In this document: positions 28,503 through 37,531 of the stretch, in pieces
How positions within the stretch are numbered: the stretch's first letter is position 1
How the letters are laid out: every line of letters starts with the position of its first letter
From: JBBATK01 sp040398805
GTDB taxonomy: Bacteria > Bacteroidota > Ignavibacteria > Kapaibacteriales > NICIL-2
Direction of reading: 5' to 3'
Length of the DNA: 64,000 nt
NCBI GenBank assembly: GCA_040398805.1
Contig: JBBATK010000001.1
Coordinates: forward strand, 372,001 to 436,000
Made by a program: the position numbers and the translations under genes
Notes under the pieces: model-generated
What the model was told of the DNA's origin: nothing
Databases searched by the model: none
The model's input: only the letters and a program-made list of their open reading frames with translations

Positions 28503-28586
28503 TGCCCGGAACAGGACTTGAACCTGCATGTCCGTGAGAACACTACACCCTGAATGTAGCGCGTCTGCCAATTTCGCCATCCGGGC
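28503..28586 (-). tRNA. tRNA-Leu (anticodon CAG)
   Basis: On the minus strand the acceptor arms GCCCGGA and TCCGGGC pair fully, with discriminator A at 28503. The anticodon loop TTCAGGG between CTACA and TGTAG gives CAG (leucine, CUG codons). It has the long variable arm of class II tRNAs and a T-loop TTCAAGT. CCA is not encoded. It is 84 bases long and follows tRNA-Ser in one transcript. Confidence 0.96.
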
Positions 28587-28619
28587 TCTGCCGCGACTAA
28601 CGATGAAATCGTAAGCCAG

Positions 28620-28706
28620 CGGAGAGGGAGGGATTCGAACCCTCGATACCGTTGCCGGTATAACGGTTTTCGAGACCGCCCGATTCAACCACTCTCGCAC
28701 CTCTCC
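28620..28706 (-). tRNA. tRNA-Ser (anticodon CGA)
   Basis: On the minus strand the acceptor GGAGAGG pairs with CCTCTCC, with discriminator G at 28620 as expected for serine tRNAs. The anticodon loop is CTCGAAA, so the anticodon is CGA (UCG codons). The variable arm is long (TATACCGGCAACGGTA pairs with itself) and the T-loop is TTCGAAT. CCA is not encoded. It is 87 bases long and is transcribed first, ahead of tRNA-Leu. Confidence 0.96.
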
Positions 28707-28729
28707 GAGTTGGCTACTTTATGGGGCCG

Positions 28730-28760
28730 CAAAGATACGGAACAGCCCCCGAGCCACCAA
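28730..28760 (-). promoter_or_regulatory. Promoter of the tRNA-Ser/tRNA-Leu pair
   Basis: On the minus strand TTG (28758-28760) is followed after exactly 20 bases by TATCTTTG (28730-28737), matching the Bacteroidota -33/-7 arrangement. The -7 box is 24 bases before the tRNA-Ser 5' end, leaving room for a short leader. Confidence 0.65.
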
Positions 28761-28851
28761 CCATCTAGTTCCGGATGTTTTGGCAATTCACCCTTATGAA
28801 CACGCTATCTATGTTGAATATCAACAGGATAAATATTTTATTCACACTTCA

Positions 28852-30174
28852 CTAATCGCGCACTTCCCAGTAGAGTTCCGTACGTAATTGCTGAACCCAC
28901 TTCTCATAGTCCTTTGTTTGCTTATACGACGACGCCATTCTTTCGATATCCTTGTAGTCCGTCACGAGATCCGCTTTGTGTTTTGGGAACGTGCGCTTCC
29001 GAAGCACCAAATGCACGGCCGGTTTCGTACGGTCGGCCTGATACGGAAGAGGATCGGTCACCTGACCGTCCGCGAGTTTCTCGATGGCGCTTTTCAACGA
29101 CGGGTCGAGCGCCGCCAGTTGGATCTTTCCGAGCGATCCGCCGAATCCTTGCGTCTCTTTCTCTTCGCTGTACATCTGAGCGGCATCCACGAACGAGATG
29201 ACACCGGAATTCAGCTTCATCTTCAGGTCGGTGAGAAAACTCTTCGAGGCTTCTACGTCTTCGTCCCGACGTGAGACAGCGATAAGGATGTGTCGGGTCT
29301 TGATCTGCTCTTTCGTCCTATCGACCAACTGGATGATGTGGTAACCGAAGGGCGACTCCACCGGCAGGGAATACTCCGTCAGTTGGAGTTTCTTTGCGGC
29401 AGAACAGTACTCCGGGACGAAGTCGTTACACGCACGCATGGCGAGCTCACCGCAGGAGCCGGCCGATCCGGGATCCGCTGAGTACCTTTTTGCGAAGTCG
29501 CAGAAGTCGCCACCCGCAACAATGGAATCACGGATCTTCTTCGCTTTCTGCATCGCCTGGTCCTTGGCCGACCCCGCCGGTGTGATGAGTTTCACGATGT
29601 GGGCGATTTCAATCTGTTCCGGTATCTCTGGCAGTGAATCACGATACACACGGAAAAACTCCTCAACGTCTGCGCGGGATACGCGTGTATCCCCCACTTT
29701 GGCCTGACGCATACGTTCCAGGAGTATGCGGCGCTTCACTTCGTCGTGACCGTCCTTCCTGATCTTCCACATGGGAATGCCATACGCCTTTTCCACTCGG
29801 TCCTCGGAACCGAATTGGGCGATGATCTGCTGCATGGTCTGATCCAACTGCTGATTGACCTCTTCCTCCGACACCTGCATCGTCGAGTCTTCAAGGGCTT
29901 TCAGGTAGACGAGCTTGTCGTTGATCATGGCGTCCCGGACCCGTTTGCGGATGGCGGGGTCGGAGACATTGAGCGACGGGTTCTGTTGGGCGAGCATGTA
30001 CACCTGACCGTCCACATCGGATTTCAACACAATCTCTTTGCCAACCACTGCTTCCACCCTGTCCAACACGTCGCCTTCACGCACTTGTTGGGCGAACAGC
30101 ATCACCTGTGAACTCATGGCCGCTGCCAGGATCGACAGAAAACGAAGGACGCGGTATGAAGAGGATGTCAGCAT
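28852..30174 (-). CDS. surA: SurA-like periplasmic peptidyl-prolyl isomerase
   Basis: Chaperones outer-membrane proteins in the periplasm. The 440 residues begin with a signal peptide (FLSILAAAMSSQVMLFAQ), followed by the SurA N-terminal chaperone segment (VREGDVLDRVEAVVGKEIVL) and two parvulin-like domains starting near IEIAHIVKLITP and IKTRHILIAVS. The second ends with SPFGYHIIQLV-like and GGSLGKIQLAALDP motifs. It follows the larger PpiD-like gene by 33 bases, so the two are probably cotranscribed. A 60-base stretch at 28797-28856 behind its stop is unusually AT-rich. Confidence 0.88.
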   Translation of the reverse strand: MLTSSSYRVLRFLSILAAAMSSQVMLFAQQVREGDVLDRVEAVVGKEIVLKSDVDGQVYMLAQQNPSLNVSDPAIRKRVRDAMINDKLVYLKALEDSTMQVSEEEVNQQLDQTMQQIIAQFGSEDRVEKAYGIPMWKIRKDGHDEVKRRILLERMRQAKVGDTRVSRADVEEFFRVYRDSLPEIPEQIEIAHIVKLITPAGSAKDQAMQKAKKIRDSIVAGGDFCDFAKRYSADPGSAGSCGELAMRACNDFVPEYCSAAKKLQLTEYSLPVESPFGYHIIQLVDRTKEQIKTRHILIAVSRRDEDVEASKSFLTDLKMKLNSGVISFVDAAQMYSEEKETQGFGGSLGKIQLAALDPSLKSAIEKLADGQVTDPLPYQADRTKPAVHLVLRKRTFPKHKADLVTDYKDIERMASSYKQTKDYEKWVQQLRTELYWEVRD

Positions 30175-30207
30175 GGGTCTGTGCGAAAAGGAATCACCGC
30201 AGGGCTC

Positions 30208-32304
30208 TTATCTCCCTTGATTACGGAAAATCACATCGATGAACGATTGATTGATGATGACCGGATATTTCTCCTTGAGGCGGGCTATCCACGCCTCCGA
30301 GAACTTCTTCTGCATCATGTCCTGATATGCCGGCGCGAAATCCGGGATGGCCTCCTCGAAGGTCTTCATGCGCGGAGACTGCACCTCGTTGACCCGGACG
30401 ATGGAATATCCCTTCTCGAACTTCAAGGGTCCCAGGATGTCACCCACCGCGGGCTTCATGGCATCGACCGCTTGCGCGAGCTTGGAGTTCTTGATGGAGA
30501 GCAAGCCCCAACGGCCTTTCTTTTCGCGATAACCGTCACGCTGCGTCAGCAATTCCGCCTGAGCTTCGAAGGCCTCACGTCCGGGCGACCTCATGACAAG
30601 GTCGTACGACTTCTTCGCCGTCGTATCGGTGAGACTGTAGATCTCCGATACATCATACTTCGTTTCGGTGTAATACTTCGTCTTCGTCGAATCCCAGAAG
30701 GCACGCGCGACCGTTGTGTCGAACTTCAGCTTCAGCCACACTTCCTGCTCTTCGACTTTGAACAGAAGGATGCCATCGCGGAATTCCTTGATCAGCGCCG
30801 AGAAGTCCGCGTACTCGTTCTCCAAAACCCCGGCCGATTCGGAAATGACGAGCGGGTCGGCGATCTTATTCAGCGCATTCGTCAAGCCCTGTTTGTTCAG
30901 GGACGAACCACGCATGTCGGTGCGCTTCCGTAAGGAATCGATCATACCGGACACCGTGATCGTTCGATTCGGTGAACGGAACAGCGCCTTGGCCTTCGTT
31001 CCTTCAGAGATTCCCTTATACCACGTCGTGTCCGTCGTATTCTTTCCTGAACCGATCTCCGTGATCATCTCGTTCATGACCGCTTCGTCGACAACGTATC
31101 CTCGTTCCTTCTTCGTCTTTTCCAAGTATGCTCTCTTGTCATCCTCGAAGTAGTACTTCTTATAGATCTTCTTGACGTTGTCCCGCTCCTCTTCGATGTT
31201 CGTCTGCTTGGTCGAATCGCGACGGATCACATGGGCTCCATACAGGGTCTGGATGGTCCCTATCTCTCCATCCTTAAGCGAGAACATCTTTTCTTCGAAC
31301 TCAGGAATCAATCGATGATTGTCATTCTCGAAGCCCAACGAGCGTGAATAGTAGTACATCAGATCTCCGCCCTGGGCACCGCTCGTCTTATCGGTGGACA
31401 TGGCACGCGCCGCATCACCGAAGGCAGCTCGGGGCTGCGACCGCAACGCAGCGGCCAGGCTATCGGCACGACGTATCGCTGCCGTGGAGTCCTCACCATC
31501 GTAGGTAGGCACAAGGATCTGGCTTGCCCGCACGAGCGTCCGAGGTGATTCACCGATGCTTTTCACCACGAGATATACATAGCGAGAACGGACCGGTACC
31601 GGATAAAGCTCGCCCGATTTGAGCGTGTACGCGGCATCTTCGAGTTGACGGATGATACCGCCGAGCGATGTGAAGTACGGCAAGAGTCCGCCGCGCTCAC
31701 GTGTCTCCTTATCCTCCGAGGAATCTTTGGCGATAGCAAGGAAATCGCCGCCGTTCTTCACCAGTTGGATGCATTTCATGGCTTTGGCATAGGCGGCCAT
31801 CGTATCGGCATTCTCGCCCTGAGGGATGACCATGACCATGACGGCGACTTGCAGCTCCTTCTTTCGACGTTCCAGATACGTCGTCAGGTTCGGTTCGATG
31901 ACCTTCTTGTCGAGAAGGTAGTTTTCCGCAAGAATGCGACGATTGGACGCCACCTCTGCCATGACAGCGGAATCCTTGTCGAATCCACGAGAAACCGCAT
32001 CCTTTACCTTAAGACGGTACTTGACGTACAAGTTCAGAAAGTCCATGACACTGTCCTTCCGGACCTTCGTCAGGACGCTGTTCTTACGAACCATGTTCCG
32101 TTTGTACGCCGCTTCCAAGTCGCCGAGCGTGACAGGATCACCACCGACGGTGGCAAGGACCGCCGTCCCGGGATTGATGTTTCCTTTCTTGTCTTCCGTG
32201 AGCACCAGTTTCTTCTTCGAACCCGTTTGGGCGAACGACCCTACGGAAAGCGCTACGACCGCGACTACCAGTGAAAGTGCCCTACGTATAACCAGACGTT
32301 TCAT
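30208..32304 (-). CDS. Periplasmic parvulin-type PPIase, PpiD/SurA-like
   Basis: A 698-residue exported protein with a signal peptide (IRRALSLVVAVVALSVGSFAQ) and, further on, parvulin features: RASQILVPTYDGEDS near residue 265 and LKDGEIGTIQTLYGAHVIRR near 355. A second rotamase-like region (KSYDLVMRSPGREAFEAQAE, then GWRGLLS-like and GPLKFEKGYSIVRV) lies near the C-terminus. The architecture resembles large Bacteroidota PPIases that partner SurA. I chose the ATG at 32304; ATGs and other starts up to 32361 only extend a basic tail before the signal peptide. surA lies 33 bases downstream. Confidence 0.82.
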   Translation of the reverse strand: MKRLVIRRALSLVVAVVALSVGSFAQTGSKKKLVLTEDKKGNINPGTAVLATVGGDPVTLGDLEAAYKRNMVRKNSVLTKVRKDSVMDFLNLYVKYRLKVKDAVSRGFDKDSAVMAEVASNRRILAENYLLDKKVIEPNLTTYLERRKKELQVAVMVMVIPQGENADTMAAYAKAMKCIQLVKNGGDFLAIAKDSSEDKETRERGGLLPYFTSLGGIIRQLEDAAYTLKSGELYPVPVRSRYVYLVVKSIGESPRTLVRASQILVPTYDGEDSTAAIRRADSLAAALRSQPRAAFGDAARAMSTDKTSGAQGGDLMYYYSRSLGFENDNHRLIPEFEEKMFSLKDGEIGTIQTLYGAHVIRRDSTKQTNIEEERDNVKKIYKKYYFEDDKRAYLEKTKKERGYVVDEAVMNEMITEIGSGKNTTDTTWYKGISEGTKAKALFRSPNRTITVSGMIDSLRKRTDMRGSSLNKQGLTNALNKIADPLVISESAGVLENEYADFSALIKEFRDGILLFKVEEQEVWLKLKFDTTVARAFWDSTKTKYYTETKYDVSEIYSLTDTTAKKSYDLVMRSPGREAFEAQAELLTQRDGYREKKGRWGLLSIKNSKLAQAVDAMKPAVGDILGPLKFEKGYSIVRVNEVQSPRMKTFEEAIPDFAPAYQDMMQKKFSEAWIARLKEKYPVIINQSFIDVIFRNQGR

Positions 32305-32413
32305 GTAAAATCTCCGCATAATTCGACGTGATGAAGAATTGGTTTTCGACCGTGAGAACATACCGACGGCTTCATGAGCCGGACGTCGAATAGTGTTCCG
32401 GACGGCCGGGCCA

Positions 32414-32421
32414 CAAATTTA
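32414..32421 (-). promoter_or_regulatory. -7 box for the PPIase pair
   Basis: On the minus strand TAAATTTG matches TAnnTTTG exactly. It lies 109 bases upstream of the ATG at 32304 in the 269-base gap after murC, implying a leader of about 100 bases. No -33 match was seen. Confidence 0.5.
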
Positions 32422-32573
32422 CAATCGGATGCCCATCGACGGGATTCGTATTTCATGCCCCACGACGATTGTTACCTCGTGGTTCCTTGGGGCTTTGCAA
32501 TCTCTTACCACCCGTTGTCTCAAGGGTCACCGAGCAGTCACGGTGTCGGCTGCTTCACCTTCCCGGCCATCGG

Positions 32574-33944
32574 TCACAACGCATCCATGATTTCCGCTCC
32601 GGCCTTGTAGATATCGCCCGCCCCAAGAAGGAGGACCATATCGTTTTTCTTTAGGTGACGTCGTACTTCGGACGGAATGTCGTTGACGGACGGCACGTAA
32701 TACACGGCAGGGTGATCGTGCTTGCGAATGGCCTCGACGATTGTTTCCCCGCTGACACCGGGGATGGGTTTTTCGCGAGCCGCGTAGACGTCGGTGACGA
32801 AGACGAGGTCGGCCGCGGAAAAGGCCGCGCCAAAGTCGTCGGCGAAATCGCGTGTACGCGTGTACGTATGCGGTTGGAACACCGCGATGATCCGGCGGTC
32901 CCATCCTGCCCGTGCAGACTCGAGCGTGGCACGGACCTCCGTGTGGTGATGAGCGTAGTCCTGCACCACCATCACGTCGCCCTTCTCCCCGAGGATCTCG
33001 AACCGACGAAGGACACCGTGGAAGTCGCGGAGCGTGGAAGCGATGACGTCCATCGCGACACCGAGTCGCAAAGCAACGGCAATGGCGGCAAGCGCATTCC
33101 GGACATTATGCTTGCCGGGAATATCCAAGAGAACCTCGCCCATGTCCTCACCCTTGTGCATCACGTGGAACCTCGAGGTCCGACCCTCGAAGCCGCAGCT
33201 GACCGCTTGCACGTCGGCGGGTTCGTCGATGCCATAGGTGATGACCGGTTTGTTCATGAACGGGATGATGGATCGTACCCCGGGGTCGTCCACACACGCG
33301 ACGACGAGTCCGTAGAACGGCAATCGTGCCAAGAACTGCACGAAGGTCTGACGTACGTCTTCGTAGTCCTTGTAGATATCCAGATGCTCTGCCTCCACAT
33401 TCGTGACGATGGCGATCGTGGGAGACAGCTGCAGGAACGAGCGATCGTATTCATCGGCTTCCACCACCGTCCACTGACCATGTCCGAGGCGGGCGTTGGA
33501 ACCACCCAGACCTCGCAGACGTCCGCCGACGATCACCGTGGGATCAAGTCCGCCCGCCATGAGGACGAGTCCGCACATGGAGGTCGTCGTCGTTTTTCCA
33601 TGCGTACCCGAAACTGCGAGGCAGTACTTCAGCCGAGCGACATCGGCGAGCATTTCCGCACGGCGAATCACCGGTATGCGAGACTCGTGTGCTGCGACGG
33701 TCTCCACATTCTCCCCGGGTTTCACGGCGCTGCTGTAGACGACCACGTCGGCACCCGACACATTCTCTGCGCAATGACCGATCATGATGGTCGCGCCGAG
33801 TTTTTCCAGCGCTTCCGTGGTTTCGGAACGAGACATATCGGACCCGCTGACGACGAACCCTTGGGAAAGGAGGATCTCGGCGATGCCGGACATACCGATA
33901 CCGCCGATGCCGACGAAGTGGATGTGGTTGACACTGGTGTACAT
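32574..33944 (-). CDS. murC: UDP-N-acetylmuramate--L-alanine ligase MurC
   Basis: Adds L-alanine to UDP-MurNAc, the first amino acid of the stem peptide. The 456-residue protein opens with the MurC Rossmann motif HFVGIGGIGMSGIAEIL. The ATP loop is AVSGTHGKTTTTSM near residue 111, the catalytic Glu is in VVEADEYDRSF, the NVEAEHLDIY motif follows, and the C-terminal domain has QDYAHHHTEV and FQPHTYTRT. It lies 74 bases downstream of mutL on the same strand. murB and murD are elsewhere in the window, so the precursor pathway is not one operon here. Confidence 0.97.
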   Translation of the reverse strand: MYTSVNHIHFVGIGGIGMSGIAEILLSQGFVVSGSDMSRSETTEALEKLGATIMIGHCAENVSGADVVVYSSAVKPGENVETVAAHESRIPVIRRAEMLADVARLKYCLAVSGTHGKTTTTSMCGLVLMAGGLDPTVIVGGRLRGLGGSNARLGHGQWTVVEADEYDRSFLQLSPTIAIVTNVEAEHLDIYKDYEDVRQTFVQFLARLPFYGLVVACVDDPGVRSIIPFMNKPVITYGIDEPADVQAVSCGFEGRTSRFHVMHKGEDMGEVLLDIPGKHNVRNALAAIAVALRLGVAMDVIASTLRDFHGVLRRFEILGEKGDVMVVQDYAHHHTEVRATLESARAGWDRRIIAVFQPHTYTRTRDFADDFGAAFSAADLVFVTDVYAAREKPIPGVSGETIVEAIRKHDHPAVYYVPSVNDIPSEVRRHLKKNDMVLLLGAGDIYKAGAEIMDAL

Positions 33945-34018
33945 GAAGGAAACTGTTCGTGGTTGAAAGAAGACGAAAGATGACGTATCGTTCCCCGCGT
34001 CATCGCACGGTGCACCGG

Positions 34019-35890
34019 TCAGCTGGTGCGACCGAATCGACGATCGAACTCTTTGAGGTCGAAACGTATGAGTACGGGACGTCCGTGCGGACAGACCTCG
34101 GGCACCGACGTCTTGAACAGATCCTCGACAAGTTTCCGCATCTCCGGCGCACTCAGCGGATCACCGGCTTTGATCGATGCCCTGCAGGCAAACGACGCCG
34201 CGAGATTATCTCTGGATTCCGCCGCCCGCACGTGCCGATACTCATTGAACTGTTCGATGATTTCCAGGAGAGCGGATGATTCTTCGCCTGTTCGTACATC
34301 GAGGGGCACGCCAACCACGCGAACCTCCTGATCGAAGACATCGAACTCGAAGCCCAGATCGCGCAGGTCGTGAGCGAGTTCGTCGAAAGTGATGCGATCC
34401 ACCGGACTCATGTTCACGGGTACAGGAAAGAGAAGTTTCTGTGAGTACGGCATTCCCTCGTTCAATGCCGAGCGAGCCTTCTCGTAAAGGATGCGTTCAT
34501 GGGCGATGTGCTGATCGACAACGATGAGTCCGTCGGCTGATTGCACGAAGATGTACTTGTTATGCAATTGCCACACGTGGGCCGCCGCAACCTCTGTTTG
34601 CGGCATCACTTCCGCTTGATCGATTTGTCGCGCCCGCACTTCCTCGGCCGAGTAGAACAAGGCCTCGAAGGCCGTCCGGTGATCGGCCGACCACGCAGGG
34701 GACGTCCGTTCCCGTGAAGGCATGGGTGCATCGCTCCGGGCGAACGAGGAGGATGGTGGCTGTGTCCTCTCGATGATCTCGCCCGTCTGCGTGTTCACGA
34801 GGACGACATCAGACGGACCGTTGGCGGAGGGTCCGAGGCGCAAGCGCTCGAACGGATCCTGTGCTTCGTCGAGCCGGAAGCGCACTTCGGGAATGAGATT
34901 GTTCGCCCGAAGCGCCTTCATCACCGCCTCGTGGACGATGTCGTAGACGAGTCGTTCATTGTCGAACTTCACTTCCGTCTTCTGGGGATGCACGTTCACA
35001 TCGATCTTCGTCGGGTCGAGTTCGATGTTCAACACGTACATGGGGAACTGTGTCTTTTCCAGCAAGTGCTCGAATCCCTGCATCACGGCATGAGAGATGG
35101 ATTTGTTGGCGATACCCCGATGATTGAGGAACAGGAACTGCTGCGCCCGCGTGGTCCTGGCGATGTTCGGTTTTCCGACGAACCCGTACACGTGCATGTG
35201 TTCGGTTTCCAGTTCTACGGGGACGATGGACCGAAGGACGTTCTCGCCGAAGAGCTCACCGATGCGCTCGTTCAAGGTCTGTGGACGTACGTCGAAGATG
35301 AGCGAATCGCCATCATGGAACGTGAAACGTCGGTCGGGATAACTGAGGGCGAAACGCAGCATCGTGTCGCTGATATGCCGGAATTCCGTGACGTCGCTCC
35401 GAAGGAACTTGCGACGGGCGGGGATGTTGAAGAACAGGTTCCGCACCAACACCTGTGTTCCCCGTTCCTGTCGTTCGGGACGTATGACGATGTCGCGAAG
35501 GGGCTCGGATTCAAGCACCCAGCCGTGCGGGTCATCCTCCCGCTTCGTTCGTATCTCCACGTGCGCCACGCTGCTGATGGAAGCAAGCGCCTCGCCGCGG
35601 AATCCCAGCGTGACGATCCGCTCGAGATCCTGCTGTGTGCGGATCTTCGATGTGGCGTGACGCTTGAGCGCCACGTCGAGGTCGTCGCGAGACATCCCTG
35701 AACCGTCGTCGATGACGTGGATCATCGCTTTCCCTGCCTGCCTGACAACCACGGTGACATGATCGGCACCCGCATCTATGGCGTTCTCCACCAACTCCTT
35801 GACGACCGATTCGGGTCGCTGGACGACTTCGCCGGCGGCGATCTGGTTCGCGAGGAACTCCGGAAGGATATGAATGATACTGTCGGACAT
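34019..35890 (-). CDS. mutL: DNA mismatch repair endonuclease MutL
   Basis: Couples MutS mismatch recognition to strand incision. The N-terminal GHKL ATPase shows VVKELVENAIDAGAD near residue 30, DDGSGMSRDDL, HATSKI and TLGFRGEALASISSV. The C-terminal domain carries the nuclease-type motif DQHIAHERILYE (family consensus DQHAxxE), ACRASIKAGDPLS and CPHGRPVLIRFD, so this is an intrinsic-endonuclease MutL like those of B. subtilis and human PMS2, not the E. coli type. I chose the ATG at 35890 (MSDSIIHILPEFLANQIAAG), giving 623 residues. The longer frame has a non-conserved N-terminus. Confidence 0.96.
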   Translation of the reverse strand: MSDSIIHILPEFLANQIAAGEVVQRPESVVKELVENAIDAGADHVTVVVRQAGKAMIHVIDDGSGMSRDDLDVALKRHATSKIRTQQDLERIVTLGFRGEALASISSVAHVEIRTKREDDPHGWVLESEPLRDIVIRPERQERGTQVLVRNLFFNIPARRKFLRSDVTEFRHISDTMLRFALSYPDRRFTFHDGDSLIFDVRPQTLNERIGELFGENVLRSIVPVELETEHMHVYGFVGKPNIARTTRAQQFLFLNHRGIANKSISHAVMQGFEHLLEKTQFPMYVLNIELDPTKIDVNVHPQKTEVKFDNERLVYDIVHEAVMKALRANNLIPEVRFRLDEAQDPFERLRLGPSANGPSDVVLVNTQTGEIIERTQPPSSSFARSDAPMPSRERTSPAWSADHRTAFEALFYSAEEVRARQIDQAEVMPQTEVAAAHVWQLHNKYIFVQSADGLIVVDQHIAHERILYEKARSALNEGMPYSQKLLFPVPVNMSPVDRITFDELAHDLRDLGFEFDVFDQEVRVVGVPLDVRTGEESSALLEIIEQFNEYRHVRAAESRDNLAASFACRASIKAGDPLSAPEMRKLVEDLFKTSVPEVCPHGRPVLIRFDLKEFDRRFGRTS

Positions 35891-35959
35891 GATGCACGAA
35901 CGAGTCGATGAGCGGAAGAGACTATGCTTCTGCACCGGTTACCCTGACGGCGCAGTGTG

Positions 35960-35967
35960 CAAAAGTA
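35960..35967 (-). promoter_or_regulatory. -7 box for mutL-murC
   Basis: On the minus strand TACTTTTG is a perfect TAnnTTTG match, 69 bases upstream of the mutL ATG. A TTC occurs about 21 bases further up; there is no exact TTTG. Confidence 0.5.
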
Positions 35968-36103
35968 CAAGGAAGTCCGTACGTCCGGGAACATCTGGGC
36001 ATGAACGATCACGCCGGATCATCGAAATCGGGACACGACCAGAGGGACGCGACACCTCGAAGCTCCCGACACGAAGGTGCGGTGCGATCGGCGTGCGATG
36101 CTT

Positions 36104-37453
36104 CTATGCCTTCGTGAATTCCAGACCACCCGTCTCCCGGACGCGGACGTGGACGGTATCGCCGGAGGCGAAATCGCCCGCAAGAATCCTCATGGCGAGG
36201 ACATCGGTAAGGTATCTCTGCAGGGCGCGCTTGAGCGGACGCGCTCCGTATTGCGGGTCGTACCCGATCTGCGCAATCCAATCCAGAACATCCTCATGAA
36301 CGTCGATGCCGATGCCCTCGTTCGTCAGCTTGTTCCTGAGCGAGCGAAGGTGCAGGTGAACGATCTGCCGGATCTCCGAACGGGTCAACGGCTTGAAAAG
36401 GATGATCTCATCGATGCGATTGAGGAACTCCGGTCGCATGCGCTGTCGCAAGAGCTCCAGGATGTGGACGCGTGCGCTGTTGACGAGTTCGTCGCGATTC
36501 TCGTCCGTCACATCATGGAGCTTGTCCTGCAGGAACTCCGTTCCGAGATTCGATGTCATGATGACGATGGTGTTCGTGAAGTTCACCGTGCGACCTTTGG
36601 AATCGGTAAGGCGGCCGTCGTCCAACACCTGCAAGAGGATGTTGAAGACGTCATTGTGCGCTTTCTCGATCTCATCGAACAGGACGACGGAGTATGGACG
36701 CTGACGGACCGCTTCCGTAAGCTGACCGCCCTCCTCGTATCCTACATATCCGGGAGGTGCTCCGATGAGGCGGGAAACGGAATGCTTCTCCATGTACTCG
36801 GTCATGTCCAGGCGGACGATCGCCGATTCGTCGTCGAAGAGGAATTCGGCGAGCGCCTTGGCCACTTCCGTTTTTCCCACGCCCGTCGTACCAAGGAAGA
36901 TGAACGACCCTATGGGCTTGTTGGCATCGGAAAGTCCGGCTCGAGAGCGTCGGATGGCGTTGGCGATGACACGGATGGCATCGCTCTGATTGATGACCCG
37001 CTCGTGTAACCGTTCCTCCATCGAGAGAAGTTTGGCCCGTTCTGTTTCCAGCATACGTTGCACGGGGATGCCCGTCCAGCGGGCGACGATCTCGGCGATG
37101 TCTTCGGCGCCGACTTCTTCCTTCAGCATCTTGCCCTGACTCTGCGTGGCATCGAGCTGTCGCTTTTCTTCTTCGAGCTTCTTCGTGAGCGAATGCAGCT
37201 GTCCATAGCGCAGTTCCGCCACTTTGCCAAGGTCTCCCGTACGTTCGGCCGCCTCGGCGTCGCGCTTCGTCTGCTCGATCTGCTCCTTGAGCGATCGAAG
37301 GGACTGGATGTGTTCCTTCTCCACGCTCCACCGTGATTTCAGGGTATGATACTCTTCGCGCAACTCGTTCAATTCGCGCTCGATCTCGTCGAGCCGCTTC
37401 CTCGTGGCCGATGTGGAATCGTTCGTGGACATGCGTGCCTCTGCTGTTTGCAT
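36104..37453 (-). CDS. ClpB-like ATPase lacking the N-domain and first AAA domain
   Basis: A 449-residue protein that matches only the second half of the ClpB disaggregase. It begins with the coiled-coil middle domain (about residues 18-105), then the ClpB linker ARWTGIPVQRMLETER and a complete AAA-2 domain. The latter has Walker A GTTGVGKT (188-195; most ClpB have GPTGVGKT), pore loop GYVG (235-238), Walker B VVLFDE (256-261), arginine finger region FLNRIDEI and sensor-2 GARPLKRA. ClpB is normally about 860 residues; the missing 400 are not found upstream, where plsY lies on the other strand. An alternative ATG is at 37432. It may be a functional short form or a relic of a longer gene; the frame is intact. 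Confidence 0.88.
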   Translation of the reverse strand: MQTAEARMSTNDSTSATRKRLDEIERELNELREEYHTLKSRWSVEKEHIQSLRSLKEQIEQTKRDAEAAERTGDLGKVAELRYGQLHSLTKKLEEEKRQLDATQSQGKMLKEEVGAEDIAEIVARWTGIPVQRMLETERAKLLSMEERLHERVINQSDAIRVIANAIRRSRAGLSDANKPIGSFIFLGTTGVGKTEVAKALAEFLFDDESAIVRLDMTEYMEKHSVSRLIGAPPGYVGYEEGGQLTEAVRQRPYSVVLFDEIEKAHNDVFNILLQVLDDGRLTDSKGRTVNFTNTIVIMTSNLGTEFLQDKLHDVTDENRDELVNSARVHILELLRQRMRPEFLNRIDEIILFKPLTRSEIRQIVHLHLRSLRNKLTNEGIGIDVHEDVLDWIAQIGYDPQYGARPLKRALQRYLTDVLAMRILAGDFASGDTVHVRVRETGGLEFTKA

Positions 37454-37457
37454 GACG

Positions 37458-37465
37458 GAAAATTA
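37458..37465 (-). promoter_or_regulatory. Possible -7 box for the short ClpB gene
   Basis: On the minus strand TAATTTTC differs from TAnnTTTG at the last base. It lies directly before the ATG at 37453, so a transcript from it would be nearly leaderless or would use the ATG at 37432. Confidence 0.35.
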
Positions 37466-37512
37466 TTGCTCTGTGGTACGACGAAGAACGACGACACTTT
37501 CGTGCATTGTGG

Positions 37513-37520
37513 TAGATTTG
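37513..37520 (+). promoter_or_regulatory. -7 box for plsY
   Basis: TAGATTTG is a perfect TAnnTTTG match, 63 bases before the plsY ATG and divergent from the short ClpB gene. Confidence 0.5.
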
Positions 37521-37531
37521 TCCACTCGTTT

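Noticed and set aside
28422..28700. Open frame extending the esterase gene through both tRNA genes
   Set aside because: The extra codons are the translated tRNA sequences and a terminator; the signal peptide starts at the ATG pair at 28421/28418.
32460..32482. CCACGA/TCGTGG hairpin between murC and the PPIase gene
   Set aside because: Six-base-pair stem with an 11-base loop and no T run on either strand.
32655..33983. 442-codon frame opposite murC
   Set aside because: Antisense shadow; the murC motifs are on the other strand.
36070..36116. Inverted repeat CACGAAGG/CCTTCGTG around the end of the short ClpB gene
   Set aside because: The arms are 31 bases apart, one lies in the coding end, and no T run follows, so it is not a convincing terminator.
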